From Lacrimispora algidixylanolytica (lineage in GTDB: Bacteria > Bacillota > Clostridia > Lachnospirales > Lachnospiraceae): 64,000 nt of DNA. This document shows positions 34,897 to 42,937 of this stretch, piece after piece. Both the position numbers and the translations under genes were made by a program. How positions within the stretch are numbered: position 1 is the stretch's first letter; each line of letters opens with the position of its first letter. The stretch lies in NCBI RefSeq assembly GCF_003609635.1, contig NZ_MCIA01000008.1, positions 1-64,000 of the forward strand, written 5' to 3'. The notes beneath the pieces were generated by a model that had not been told where the DNA came from, did not search any database, and saw only the letters and a program-made list of their open reading frames with translations.

Positions 34897-36231
34897 CTAC
34901 TGGATATTTCCTTTTACAATCTCTGTAATTCGGATACCAAAATTATCATCTATAACTACGACATCACCTTTTGCGATACAGCGACCGTTTACATATAAAT
35001 CTACCTGATCACCTGCTAATTTATCAAGAACGACCAGGGAGCCTTTCGTAAACTCAAGTATATCCTTCACAAGTTTTCTGGTTCTTCCAATTTCTACGGA
35101 AACCTCCAGAGGAACTCCCATGATTAACTCTCTGTTTTCTTCCTGCTCTTCGTAATTACCAACGCTATCTTTTAAATTCTTCTGAGGAATTGGTTTCACA
35201 TTGATTGTTTTAGGATCTTGAATCTCCTTTGTTACATCCTGCGCTCCACCCTGTAGTTGTGAAATCATCTGCTGCATCTGGTTCATCATCTGCTGCTGCA
35301 TCTGTAACTGGTTCATCAGATTCTGCATGTTTGTTTGATCTGCTCCTGACATCTGCCCTCCTGCTGTAGGTACTGCTGTTAAAGGCTGTTCCACTTTAGG
35401 GGGCTCAGTATTTTGAGTGCCAGCCAGAAGTTTTTCAATTTCTGCCTGAGATAAAACTCCGCCTGACGATTCCTGAACCGGCTGCGGTTTTTCCACTGGC
35501 TGTGGCTCTACCTTTGGTTCTGGAGTTGTACCGCCTGACAAAAGCTTTTCAATATCCGCCTGAGAGAGAACGCCTCCTCCGGATCCTGCCGCTGGTTTTT
35601 CCGGCTCTTTTACTGGTTCCGGCTGTGATTCCTGACTATCTGGAGTGAAAAATCCACCCACCAATTCCTTCGCAAGGCTTGGAGGCATCACATTTATAAA
35701 TTCACTTTCCATCTGATCTGCGATCTTTAATGTAAAGCCGACGACGACCATGACCTCATTTTTGTCGTAATATTTCTTCTTAAAATCATTAAGGTCCCCA
35801 ATTTCAAATGAACTGGGAGTCGAAATATTAACTGCTTTTGATAAAAACTCAGAGAGTGCTGTTGCTGATGCTCCCATCATCTGATTCATGACTTCGCAGA
35901 TCGCGCTGATGTTCAGCTCATTTAATTCAAAATCTTCCTCTGGGGTTGTCATTCCCATCATCATATCAACAATAATCTTTACGTCATGCTTTTTCAATAG
36001 CATGATATTACTTCCGCTTAATCCTGCAGTATATGTAATCTCTACGCCTACGGCAGGCTCTAGGTTTGAAATCTCAAATTCATCCCTTGCTAATACCCTG
36101 ACCACTGGTGTCGTAATGTCAACTCTGGCATTGAGCATGGTAGATACTGCAGTGGCTGAGGCACCCAGGCTTATGTTTAGTATTTCGCCTATGGCATCAA
36201 TCTCAAATGCGCTAAAATTCTTCGAATCCAT
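34897..36231 (-). CDS. fliY: Motor switch phosphatase FliY (CheC-FliN fusion)
   Basis: A 444-residue C-ring protein of the Firmicute type. Two CheC-like motifs (IGEILNISLGASATAVS at ~14-30 and ICEVMNQMMGASATALS at ~111-127) give CheY-P phosphatase activity, and the C-terminal FliN/SpoA domain (~370-442) builds the C-ring. The Pro/Gln-rich linker contains two copies of a FliM-type CheY-docking peptide, VLSQADIEKLL (221-231) and VLSQAEIEKLL (259-269), then a Gln/Met-rich stretch (~300-328). The duplicated docking peptide is unusual. It follows flgC by 50 bases. Confidence 0.95.
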   Translation of the reverse strand: MDSKNFSAFEIDAIGEILNISLGASATAVSTMLNARVDITTPVVRVLARDEFEISNLEPAVGVEITYTAGLSGSNIMLLKKHDVKIIVDMMMGMTTPEEDFELNELNISAICEVMNQMMGASATALSEFLSKAVNISTPSSFEIGDLNDFKKKYYDKNEVMVVVGFTLKIADQMESEFINVMPPSLAKELVGGFFTPDSQESQPEPVKEPEKPAAGSGGGVLSQADIEKLLSGGTTPEPKVEPQPVEKPQPVQESSGGVLSQAEIEKLLAGTQNTEPPKVEQPLTAVPTAGGQMSGADQTNMQNLMNQLQMQQQMMNQMQQMISQLQGGAQDVTKEIQDPKTINVKPIPQKNLKDSVGNYEEQEENRELIMGVPLEVSVEIGRTRKLVKDILEFTKGSLVVLDKLAGDQVDLYVNGRCIAKGDVVVIDDNFGIRITEIVKGNIQ

Positions 36232-36281
36232 ACAACTTTTCTCCCTTTATACTCATTTAGCCCTCTATGCCATATTTTGCC

Positions 36282-36728
36282 TTATTTCCCGATATCCAAC
36301 GCCTTGGAAGCCATCATCTTTATGGCGTTAAATGCTGTAATATTGGCCTCATAAGATCTAGTTGCAGACATACTGTCCACCGTTTCTTTGATCAAATCTA
36401 CATTGGGCATCTGCACATAGCCGTTTTCATCCGCATCTGGATGTTCCGGGTTATATACTGGCTTTAGAGGACTAGTGTCTTGCACAATCTGTGAGACTCT
36501 GACCCCCCCTGTACTCTGCTGCCAGCTTTTACCCGCCGCATTCATAAGGACTTTTCTAAAACTGTTTTCGTTTTTGGCTTCAAGTACTACCATTTTTCTT
36601 CGATAAGGACCGCCAGCTTCTGTTCTAGTTGTATCAATATTCGCAATATTTTCAGATGCGACATCAAGGCGAAGACGCTGCGCAGTCATTGCTGACGCAC
36701 TGATGTTCATTGAACTCAAAAATGACAT
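36282..36728 (-). CDS. flgC: Proximal rod protein FlgC, displaced
   Basis: A 148-residue proximal rod protein. It has the rod N-terminus (SSMNISASAMTAQRLRLDVASENIANIDTTRT), the FlgC central PVYNPEHPDADENGYVQMPNVD and the C-terminal helix MSATRSYEANITAFNAIKMMASKAL. In most Firmicutes flgC lies between flgB and fliE; here it lies between cheY and fliY, about 13 kb downstream of flgB. The ATG at 36728 has GGAGGG upstream; longer starts overlap that site. It appears intact and is probably the only copy in this locus. Confidence 0.93.
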   Translation of the reverse strand: MSFLSSMNISASAMTAQRLRLDVASENIANIDTTRTEAGGPYRRKMVVLEAKNENSFRKVLMNAAGKSWQQSTGGVRVSQIVQDTSPLKPVYNPEHPDADENGYVQMPNVDLIKETVDSMSATRSYEANITAFNAIKMMASKALDIGK

Positions 36729-36752
36729 ATGTACCCTCCTCAAATATCAGCT

Positions 36753-37112
36753 TTAGCCGATAATGCCAGTTACTGTCTTAAGGATACGATCTGGCTTGAA
36801 AGGTTTTACAATGAAATCTTTTGCACCAGATTTAATCGCCTCAATAACCATACTTTCCTGTCCCATAGCGGAACACATAACAATAGCCGCATCTGGTGCT
36901 TTTGCTCTAATTGCCTTTAATGCCTCAAGTCCATCCATATTTGGCATGGTGATATCCATAATAACAAGATCAGGATTAATCTCTGAAAACATTTGTACTG
37001 CCTGAACTCCATCAGAAGCCTCATATAAATCCGTATATCCGTTCTTAGATAACGTGTCCTTAATCATCATTCTCATAAAAGCTGCATCATCTACTAATAA
37101 TATTTTTGCCAT
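36753..37112 (-). CDS. cheY: Chemotaxis response regulator CheY
   Basis: A 119-residue single-domain receiver. The acidic pair is D8-D9, the phospho-acceptor is D53 in LVIMDITMP, with the conserved Thr/Ser (CSAMG) and Lys (FIVKPF) at the expected places. Phosphorylated CheY binds FliM and FliY at the motor. The ATG at 37112 is taken because AAAGGAG lies 9 bases upstream; the ATG at 37121 touches it. It lies between fliM and flgC. Confidence 0.96.
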   Translation of the reverse strand: MAKILLVDDAAFMRMMIKDTLSKNGYTDLYEASDGVQAVQMFSEINPDLVIMDITMPNMDGLEALKAIRAKAPDAAIVMCSAMGQESMVIEAIKSGAKDFIVKPFKPDRILKTVTGIIG

Positions 37113-37160
37113 TTTCAACATCTCCTTTGTTATCCTATGTTACTTTATATAATCCCTGAC

Positions 37161-38180
37161 TCAGTTTTCACCGGTCTGGTAATTTCCTTTTTCAATCAGA
37201 TCATCAATCTGTACTGCGACATTCCGCTTATGGACTCCCAGCTGGCCTTTAAACCATGGCTGACTTTCTACATAAAGCTGAATATCCGATTCTTTTGGCG
37301 TATTCAGATTAATGACATCGCCCACATGAAGATTATAAATATCATCAAGAGTGATTACTGCATCGCCGACTTTTGCCTGAACCAATAAATCAGAACTCTT
37401 AATGGAGCTAAAGATATCATTTCTGTTATCCTGACTCCTAAGCTCATCTCCCAGTGCATTATGTTTTTTCTTTTCCATGATTTCGAATATATTCAAAAGC
37501 AATGTTCCTGGTATGCAGACATTCAGCCTTCCAGTACATTCTTTTAAATCCACATCAATCACCACAATAACAATGGTTTCATCAACACCAATCTCCTGAA
37601 ACATTCCAGGGTTTTCCTCTAGCCTGTCCAATTTGAAATTAAGGTTGATATAACTGGACCAGGAATCCTTGAGTGCTCCAATTAAATACTGAATCACCTT
37701 TCGGTAGAGGGCCATTTCGATCTCTGTATATGTATAATATTCATCGATATCAGCTTCTTCCCCTACACCTCCAAGCATACGGTCAATAAGGCTTAGCATC
37801 AAGCTCATGCTGGCATTGATTAAAAGAGGCGGACTCTGGGAAATATTTGGCACCGTTACATTAACAATGGTAAGTATATCATTATCATTCAAAGCATTCG
37901 CAAATTCATAATACCGCTGCTCTTCCACCGTAATAACTGACAATTCACTCGATGTACGGAATAACCCGTTAATCTGAGAACCAGCCATTCTGGAATAATT
38001 GTCAAAGATACTCTTTAATATTTTCAGTTTGTCTTTTGTAAACTTTTTAGGACTGTAAAAATCATACTTCCTATATTTTGCGTCACTTGCTTTTTTATCA
38101 ATCTCATCGATAGTCTCATCGCTTCCCTGAAGGGAATTGAGCAGTGCATCAATTTGACTTTGGGATAATACTTCAGCCAT
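37161..38180 (-). CDS. fliM: Motor switch protein FliM
   Basis: A 339-residue C-ring protein. The N-terminal CheY-P-docking peptide is VLSQSQIDALL (~4-14), followed by the CheC-like middle domain and a C-terminal SpoA domain. It receives phospho-CheY and changes motor direction. The ATG at 38180 has GGGAG 8 bases upstream. It follows motB after only 18 bases, with no fliL between them. Confidence 0.96.
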   Translation of the reverse strand: MAEVLSQSQIDALLNSLQGSDETIDEIDKKASDAKYRKYDFYSPKKFTKDKLKILKSIFDNYSRMAGSQINGLFRTSSELSVITVEEQRYYEFANALNDNDILTIVNVTVPNISQSPPLLINASMSLMLSLIDRMLGGVGEEADIDEYYTYTEIEMALYRKVIQYLIGALKDSWSSYINLNFKLDRLEENPGMFQEIGVDETIVIVVIDVDLKECTGRLNVCIPGTLLLNIFEIMEKKKHNALGDELRSQDNRNDIFSSIKSSDLLVQAKVGDAVITLDDIYNLHVGDVINLNTPKESDIQLYVESQPWFKGQLGVHKRNVAVQIDDLIEKGNYQTGEN

Positions 38181-38198
38181 CTGTTTCACTCCCGCTTT

Positions 38199-38984
38199 TT
38201 ATTTATTGTCCGTTTCTTGCTGATTCTGATGATATACCTGGCGATAGTATTCCTCCAGGGATTTCTCCACCTTGTTGCTTTGGGTGATCAGGATCTCTAC
38301 ACGACGATTTATCTCTCCCCCATTTTCCGTGCCAAGTGGTGCGATAGGACGGTACTGACCAAAACTTATACTCACCAGTTTTTCTGGAGAAACAGCATTC
38401 CTGCTTTGTAGATAGATGACCACTTCCGCGGAACGCTGGGCAGAAAGCATCCTGTCATTGCGAATATTATTAGGCCTTTCAGGATTAACCTGGGAAGTGT
38501 GCCCCAAAACCTGTATTCCTTTAATGGTACTGTCCGCTCTGGATAATACCCCAGCAAATTGATCCAGCAGTTCTTTGCCTTCCTGGCGAAGAATGGAGCT
38601 GTCACCATCAAAAAACACTTTATCATGAAATGTTATAAAAGTGAAGTCATCTCCTGAAGTAATCTTTACAGAGTCCTGTAGACTCCGTTCTTCAATCACC
38701 TGCGTTAACACATGATCAAGCTGGCCAAAATCTGTAATAGTGCCGGCATCAATAGCAGAATCAGAAACGGGTTCTCCTTGCGTTCCATTCACTGGAGGAA
38801 CTTGCTGGCCCTCCTTTTCAGTCACGCTAGAGTTTACCCCCTCCACAAGTATCTTCCATTTATTCTGGTCAATGTAAGAAACAGAATACAAAAGGATAAA
38901 AAAACATAAAAGCAGAGTAACAATAACGCCATATGTATCCAGCCATCCTCCAGGCTCTTCTTGTTTCCTGTCCTTTTTTATCAT
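38199..38984 (-). CDS. motB: Stator protein MotB with altered membrane Asp motif
   Basis: A 261-residue stator subunit: an N-terminal membrane helix (~15-35), a plug/linker, and a C-terminal OmpA-like peptidoglycan-binding domain (~105-245, with LGHTSQVNPERPNNIRNDRMLSAQRSAEVV). In the family the helix begins W-x-x-T-Y-A/G-D with an essential proton-binding Asp. Here it reads WLDTYGVIVTLLLCFF, so Val occupies the Asp position and the only acidic residue is one helical turn earlier (D16). The base sequence supports this reading and the gene is otherwise intact. It follows motA after 38 bases. Confidence 0.93.
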   Translation of the reverse strand: MIKKDRKQEEPGGWLDTYGVIVTLLLCFFILLYSVSYIDQNKWKILVEGVNSSVTEKEGQQVPPVNGTQGEPVSDSAIDAGTITDFGQLDHVLTQVIEERSLQDSVKITSGDDFTFITFHDKVFFDGDSSILRQEGKELLDQFAGVLSRADSTIKGIQVLGHTSQVNPERPNNIRNDRMLSAQRSAEVVIYLQSRNAVSPEKLVSISFGQYRPIAPLGTENGGEINRRVEILITQSNKVEKSLEEYYRQVYHQNQQETDNK

Positions 38985-39022
38985 ATAACCACCTGTTTTT
39001 TTCCTTGTAGCTGGAACCGGTC

Positions 39023-39832
39023 TTATGAAACAGCACCTGTGTCGTCTGCCCCGGTACTTCCATTTCTCATATATTTTTTCTGCTGGTTCTGTGATAAATA
39101 AGAGAAAAGCTTTTCCACCAGAAATTTCGGATTATCTCCTGCTTGTATCGACAATACACCTTCTATTATAATCTGTTTATAAAGAACTTCTTCCTCATTG
39201 CGGATTCGAAGTTTTTTGGCCATTGGTGCAAATATCAAATGAGCCAGAATACATCCATAGAACGTAGCTAACAGTGCTGTGGACATATCTGCTCCAATAC
39301 CGCCTGCGCCTTGCTCTACATTAAGTCCCTTCAGCATATTCACCAGTCCCACAAGAGTTCCCACCAGACCAAAAGCAGGTGCAAGTGAGGTACATCTCTC
39401 ATAAATACTGATCTGCTGTTCGTGACGATCAATCAATGCATTCACTTCCCCTTCCAATATCTCCCTGATCCGCTCAGCATCCACTGCATCTACAATGAGC
39501 ATAACACTTTGCTTTAAAAATGGATCAAGTATGGAACCCGCCTGTTCTTCTAAAATAAGAAGTCCTCTTTTTCTGGCAGTCTGGGCCATGTCTGCAAATT
39601 TATAGATAACCTCGCCATGATTGTATTTCTGAGATCCAAACATGATACCAACATGCTTAGGAATCTGGGCCAACATTCTAAATGGATAACTGGCAATGAG
39701 CGCAGCTGCAGTCCCTCCGATAACAATGATAACACTGGGTATATCAATAAAATTACCTACTTTATCTGCCCCAATTCCTATAACGATCAAGACAGCGCCC
39801 AGTATCCACCCTATGATCAAAGATACATCCAT
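39023..39832 (-). CDS. motA: Stator protein MotA
   Basis: A 269-residue stator subunit with four membrane helices and a charged cytoplasmic loop. Motor-torque residues are visible in ARKRGLLILEE (Arg and Glu that touch FliG) and the conserved prolines in TSLAPAFGLVGTLVGLV and FAPMAKKL. The ATG at 39832 has GGGAGGG 5 bases upstream; longer in-frame starts run back into flbD. With motB it forms the stator. Confidence 0.95.
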   Translation of the reverse strand: MDVSLIIGWILGAVLIVIGIGADKVGNFIDIPSVIIVIGGTAAALIASYPFRMLAQIPKHVGIMFGSQKYNHGEVIYKFADMAQTARKRGLLILEEQAGSILDPFLKQSVMLIVDAVDAERIREILEGEVNALIDRHEQQISIYERCTSLAPAFGLVGTLVGLVNMLKGLNVEQGAGGIGADMSTALLATFYGCILAHLIFAPMAKKLRIRNEEEVLYKQIIIEGVLSIQAGDNPKFLVEKLFSYLSQNQQKKYMRNGSTGADDTGAVS

Positions 39833-39863
39833 GAATACCCTCCCATTTTCATTCAATCCTAGA

Positions 39864-40067
39864 TCAGTCTTCCATCTTCCGTGCGCTTGCACAGATTCTT
39901 GCATTAAATTCTACTGTCCGTGCAATGATCTCATCCACACTTTCCTGTACAACGTAATGCTTTCCGTTCACCAGTATCACATTGGATTCTGGTATGGATT
40001 CAATCCGTTCAATCTGCATACAGTTGATTACAAACTCTTCCCCATTTAGTCTTGTCAAATGAATCAC
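39864..40067 (-). CDS. flbD: FlbD/SwrD motor-power protein
   Basis: A 67-residue protein of the FlbD family (SwrD in B. subtilis, which raises motor torque). It has the full pattern MIHLTRLNGEEFVINCMQIERIESIPESNVILVNGKHYVV. The start is GTG with GGGAGGGG 8 bases upstream. The order flgE-flbD-motA-motB is usual in clostridia. Confidence 0.92.
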   Translation of the reverse strand: MIHLTRLNGEEFVINCMQIERIESIPESNVILVNGKHYVVQESVDEIIARTVEFNARICASARKMED

Positions 40068-40092
40068 AGCGTGGTCCCCTCCCCTTTTGTCA

Positions 40093-40115
40093 GGAGAGGC
40101 ATTGTATGCCTCTCC
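40093..40115. other. Hairpin between flgE and flbD
   Basis: GGAGAGGCAT-TGT-ATGCCTCTCC, a 10-bp perfect stem with a three-base loop, 14 bases after the flgE stop. No U-tract follows on the minus strand. Its GGAGAGG/CCTCTCC core is shared with the hairpin after fliS. Probably an mRNA stability or processing element for the abundant hook transcript. Confidence 0.6.
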
Positions 40116-40128
40116 ATATTATGAAAAA

Positions 40129-41742
40129 TTATCGCTTCAGATTCACCAGTTCTTCTAACATTTGGTCTGTTACCGTGATGATTTTTGAGTTCGCCTGGAA
40201 TCCTCTTTGGGTGGTGATCATATCTGTCATTTCAGTGGAAAGGTCTACTTTTGCCATTTCTAGGTAGTTTCCAAGGATTCTTCCTTGAGAACCACCAGCT
40301 TCATATACGCTTACATTGCCAGCACTGGCGCCGATGGTGTAGTAATATCCACTGTCTTTTTCAAGACCTCCGGTATTCGGTACGCTACCTAATGCTATCT
40401 TTCCAATGACAACTGTAGCATTATCGCTTGTTGTTCCAACAATGGTTCCATCTTGTTGTATTTTATAGTTTGAAAATTCAGCTACACCATCTGTATCAGA
40501 GGTAGACGTTCCCTGACTCTTTGAATTAGCTTCCAGAGCAGTTTTGTATGTGCTATCTGCTGATTTTAAGGCCTCTTGTGCTGCGGTTAATTTAGAATCC
40601 TTGTCAGCAACATTTAATTCTTTCGTTGTCAAAATTCCCTGCAATGAATTTGCTTCTGTACCAGAAAGATATGTTTGCGCTTTTTCCAATTCCACAGTTG
40701 AAGTCGCTAAAGCAGCCTTTAAAGCAGCATACGCTGTAGTGTTAGTTGGATCTCCAGCTTGAAGAGCATTGTAGTCTGAAGCATATTTGTTAATAACAGT
40801 ATCTAATGCGCCTTCAGTTGTATAAGATCCGTTGAGAGGCTTCTCTAAATTCACTTTAGACTTTGCCCTGAGTAATTCAAAATTCTTTTGATCATATTTT
40901 AATTTGGCTTCAGAATAAGCTTTTAGTTTAGTTCCGAGTGGATCCCCGGTAGTATCATTTTTATACTCTGAATATAAGCTATCCATGGTTGCTTTTAGAG
41001 TATTTAAATCGGTATTGAGCGTTCCAATATCATTCGCTTTGTAAGCTGCATCATAAAGTGTTTTTGCTTCAAAATATTCCTGTCTTGCCGTACCTGCCGC
41101 AAGAACGGCGGTATTTACAGCTGCTTGAGCTTTATCTAATGCCGTTTTCGCATTTGCAAGTGCAGTACTGCTTTTACCTTTCGTAACTGCCTCCATATCT
41201 GCTTTGGTAGGTAGTTTTAAAGGCTTCAATGACCCTTTCTTATAATCTGGATCACCAACATAGGCTTTGTTTTCGAATCCGTATACATAATTACCGCCAT
41301 CATCAACCAAATAACCGTTTGGATCGACTTTAAATTTACCGACTCTGGAAAGATACAATCCACTAGATTTAACCGCATCTTCTGTATCAAGAGGAATATC
41401 TCCAGCATTCAACATCGGTCCAACCAGGAAAAAACCAGTTCCATCAACCATACAGTCCAATCCGTTTGAGGACGGTGACATACCACCTGTACCAAAATCA
41501 TAAGCAATAGAACCTGTTGTTACACCATATCCAACCTGGTTTGCATTTACCGCACCATATCCTCCGTTCTTTGTATTACCTGAGGAACCTGAGGAAGTGG
41601 ACTGATACATGGCATCTTTAAAGGACATGCTCGCAGATTTAAACCCCCACGTATTAACATTCGCAATATTATTACCGATAACGTCCATCTTTGACTGATG
41701 TGCCTTAAGTCCTGCAACACCAGCGAACATTGATTTAACCAT
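40129..41742 (-). CDS. flgE: Flagellar hook protein FlgE with helical insertion
   Basis: A 537-residue hook protein. The rod-type N-terminus (GLKAHQSKMDVIGNNIANVNTWGFKS), the FlgE/F/G core (DCMVDGTGFFLVG, SRVGKFKVDPNGYLVD) and the C-terminal helix (VDLSTEMTDMITTQRGFQANSKIITVTDQMLEELVNL) are clear. Between ~184 and ~410 lies an Ala/Lys/Leu-rich region (such as ALDKAQAAVNTAVLAAGTARQ) that reads as coiled coil, where other FlgE proteins have beta-rich surface domains. The core without it is ~310 residues, close to the short hook proteins of Firmicutes. It is a clean in-frame insertion and base use looks like the rest of the gene. Confidence 0.94.
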   Translation of the reverse strand: MVKSMFAGVAGLKAHQSKMDVIGNNIANVNTWGFKSASMSFKDAMYQSTSSGSSGNTKNGGYGAVNANQVGYGVTTGSIAYDFGTGGMSPSSNGLDCMVDGTGFFLVGPMLNAGDIPLDTEDAVKSSGLYLSRVGKFKVDPNGYLVDDGGNYVYGFENKAYVGDPDYKKGSLKPLKLPTKADMEAVTKGKSSTALANAKTALDKAQAAVNTAVLAAGTARQEYFEAKTLYDAAYKANDIGTLNTDLNTLKATMDSLYSEYKNDTTGDPLGTKLKAYSEAKLKYDQKNFELLRAKSKVNLEKPLNGSYTTEGALDTVINKYASDYNALQAGDPTNTTAYAALKAALATSTVELEKAQTYLSGTEANSLQGILTTKELNVADKDSKLTAAQEALKSADSTYKTALEANSKSQGTSTSDTDGVAEFSNYKIQQDGTIVGTTSDNATVVIGKIALGSVPNTGGLEKDSGYYYTIGASAGNVSVYEAGGSQGRILGNYLEMAKVDLSTEMTDMITTQRGFQANSKIITVTDQMLEELVNLKR

Positions 41743-41819
41743 ATGCTTTTTCCTTTCTTTACATCACCGTTCTCCTTATGTCAATCAGACATAAAGGATA
41801 AGCCCCCTTAACGGTCCGG

Positions 41820-42194
41820 CTATAGCAAAACGGCACTGTCGATCTTAGTAAATATATTTTCTTTCATTTCATTGCCAGACATCGTAGTTACAACCGTGTT
41901 ATTGGGGACATTCACAATAAAAGCTCCCCGCTCACTTATAATCACTACATCCTTGGCACCTTTTAACCGGGCTTTTTCAACTGCGGACTTTAAGTCATTT
42001 AAAAATGCATCAGACATCTCAATCCCTCTTTCATTCACCCGTTCTGCCGCATGACGGGAAAAATGAAGATCACCGCTTTTATTAATGCGTTCCTGAAGTA
42101 TATCACCAAAGCTACTGCCACAACCTGACATTGCTGTAGAACTGCGAAGCTTCAGCTGCCTGACGTCCTCATATTGGTTTATTTTTTCAATCAT
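41820..42194 (-). CDS. Flagellar operon protein (TIGR02530-type)
   Basis: A 124-residue protein found between flgD and flgE in many Firmicutes. It has the family segment LHFSRHAAERVNERGIEMSDAFLNDLKSAVEKARLKGAKDVVIISERGAFIVNVPNNTVVT. No signal peptide, membrane segment or catalytic motif. Function is unknown; conserved position implies a part in hook assembly. It follows flgD by 14 bases. Confidence 0.85.
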   Translation of the reverse strand: MIEKINQYEDVRQLKLRSSTAMSGCGSSFGDILQERINKSGDLHFSRHAAERVNERGIEMSDAFLNDLKSAVEKARLKGAKDVVIISERGAFIVNVPNNTVVTTMSGNEMKENIFTKIDSAVLL

Positions 42195-42208
42195 GTAGCA
42201 TCACCTGT

Positions 42209-42919
42209 CTAATCTTTGGCCTTATTATCAGTTGTTTCTGTATCAGTGCTCGTATCATAAACAGTGACAATATCGGAAACAGCATAGCTATTGGTTGTAT
42301 CTCCCTCCAAGTATAACTTTGGAATACCATCATGGATCTCTATCTTAGCTACTGTTCCTTCTTTTTTCACCGCAATTCCATTCGCGTCTTTACCAGTCAC
42401 CATTACTTTTTTCCCAACCATAGAAGTTCCATAATTAATGGTGTTTATTTTTGAAAAGTCATCCATTGCTGTAGATGCATTATTATAAACGGACATAATA
42501 CTTGAAACAGCATAACTATTTGTCGAATCACCACTCAGATATAGCTTAGGAGTACCATTATAAATATCTACCCTATCTACAAGTCCTTCTTTATTTACCA
42601 GATTCCCATTTTTATCCGTATAAGCAATAGCCACCTTCTTACCCATCATGGAAGTACCATAATTAATTGTGTTTACTTTAGCCGAATCATCCATTGCAGT
42701 TGAGAAATTTTGCATCGCCTGCATCATGGCAATCTGGGTCATCTGGGTCATCATCTCTGAGTTGTCCATGGGGTTTGACATATCCTGGTTCTGAAGCTGA
42801 GCTGCCAAAAGTTTAAAAAAGCTTTCTGTGCTTAGATCACTGTTTTTTTTGGCTGTCGTTTCCCCTGTTACCTGGTTCGTTTTCGCTGCTGCCGCAGTAT
42901 TTATTGGATCCACTGCCAT
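42209..42919 (-). CDS. flgD: Hook cap protein FlgD with duplicated domain
   Basis: A 236-residue hook-scaffold protein. The FlgD N-terminus is clear (LSTESFFKLLAAQLQNQDMSNPMDNSEMMTQMTQIAMMQAM). The rest is two copies of a ~73-residue unit (73-145 and 149-221), each running STAMDD...NTINYGTSMxGKKV...KEG...PKLYLxGDxTNSYAVS. In other bacteria one such region is seen. The end is Asp/Thr/Lys-rich. It lies 18 bases after fliK. Confidence 0.93.
   Translation of the reverse strand: MAVDPINTAAAAKTNQVTGETTAKKNSDLSTESFFKLLAAQLQNQDMSNPMDNSEMMTQMTQIAMMQAMQNFSTAMDDSAKVNTINYGTSMMGKKVAIAYTDKNGNLVNKEGLVDRVDIYNGTPKLYLSGDSTNSYAVSSIMSVYNNASTAMDDFSKINTINYGTSMVGKKVMVTGKDANGIAVKKEGTVAKIEIHDGIPKLYLEGDTTNSYAVSDIVTVYDTSTDTETTDNKAKD
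42257..42703 (-). repeat. Tandem duplicated module within flgD
   Basis: Two ~219-bp copies, 42485-42703 and 42257-42475, encode the duplicated ~73-residue unit of FlgD with a 228-bp period. Protein identity between the copies is well above half by eye, so the duplication seems fairly recent or under constraint. Confidence 0.85.
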
Positions 42920-42937
42920 TGTTTCATCTCCTTATCC

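Noticed and set aside
39832-39904. Longer MotA start running back over flbD
   Set aside because: The added residues are not MotA-like and the ATG at 39832 has a strong ribosome binding site.
41756-41784. TTGACA-N17-TAAAGA before flgE on the minus strand
   Set aside because: The -10 is weak and transcription would begin almost at the ribosome binding site, so an internal flgE promoter is unlikely.
41770-41800. Small hairpin before flgE
   Set aside because: The stem is short and imperfect and could be chance in an AT-rich gap.
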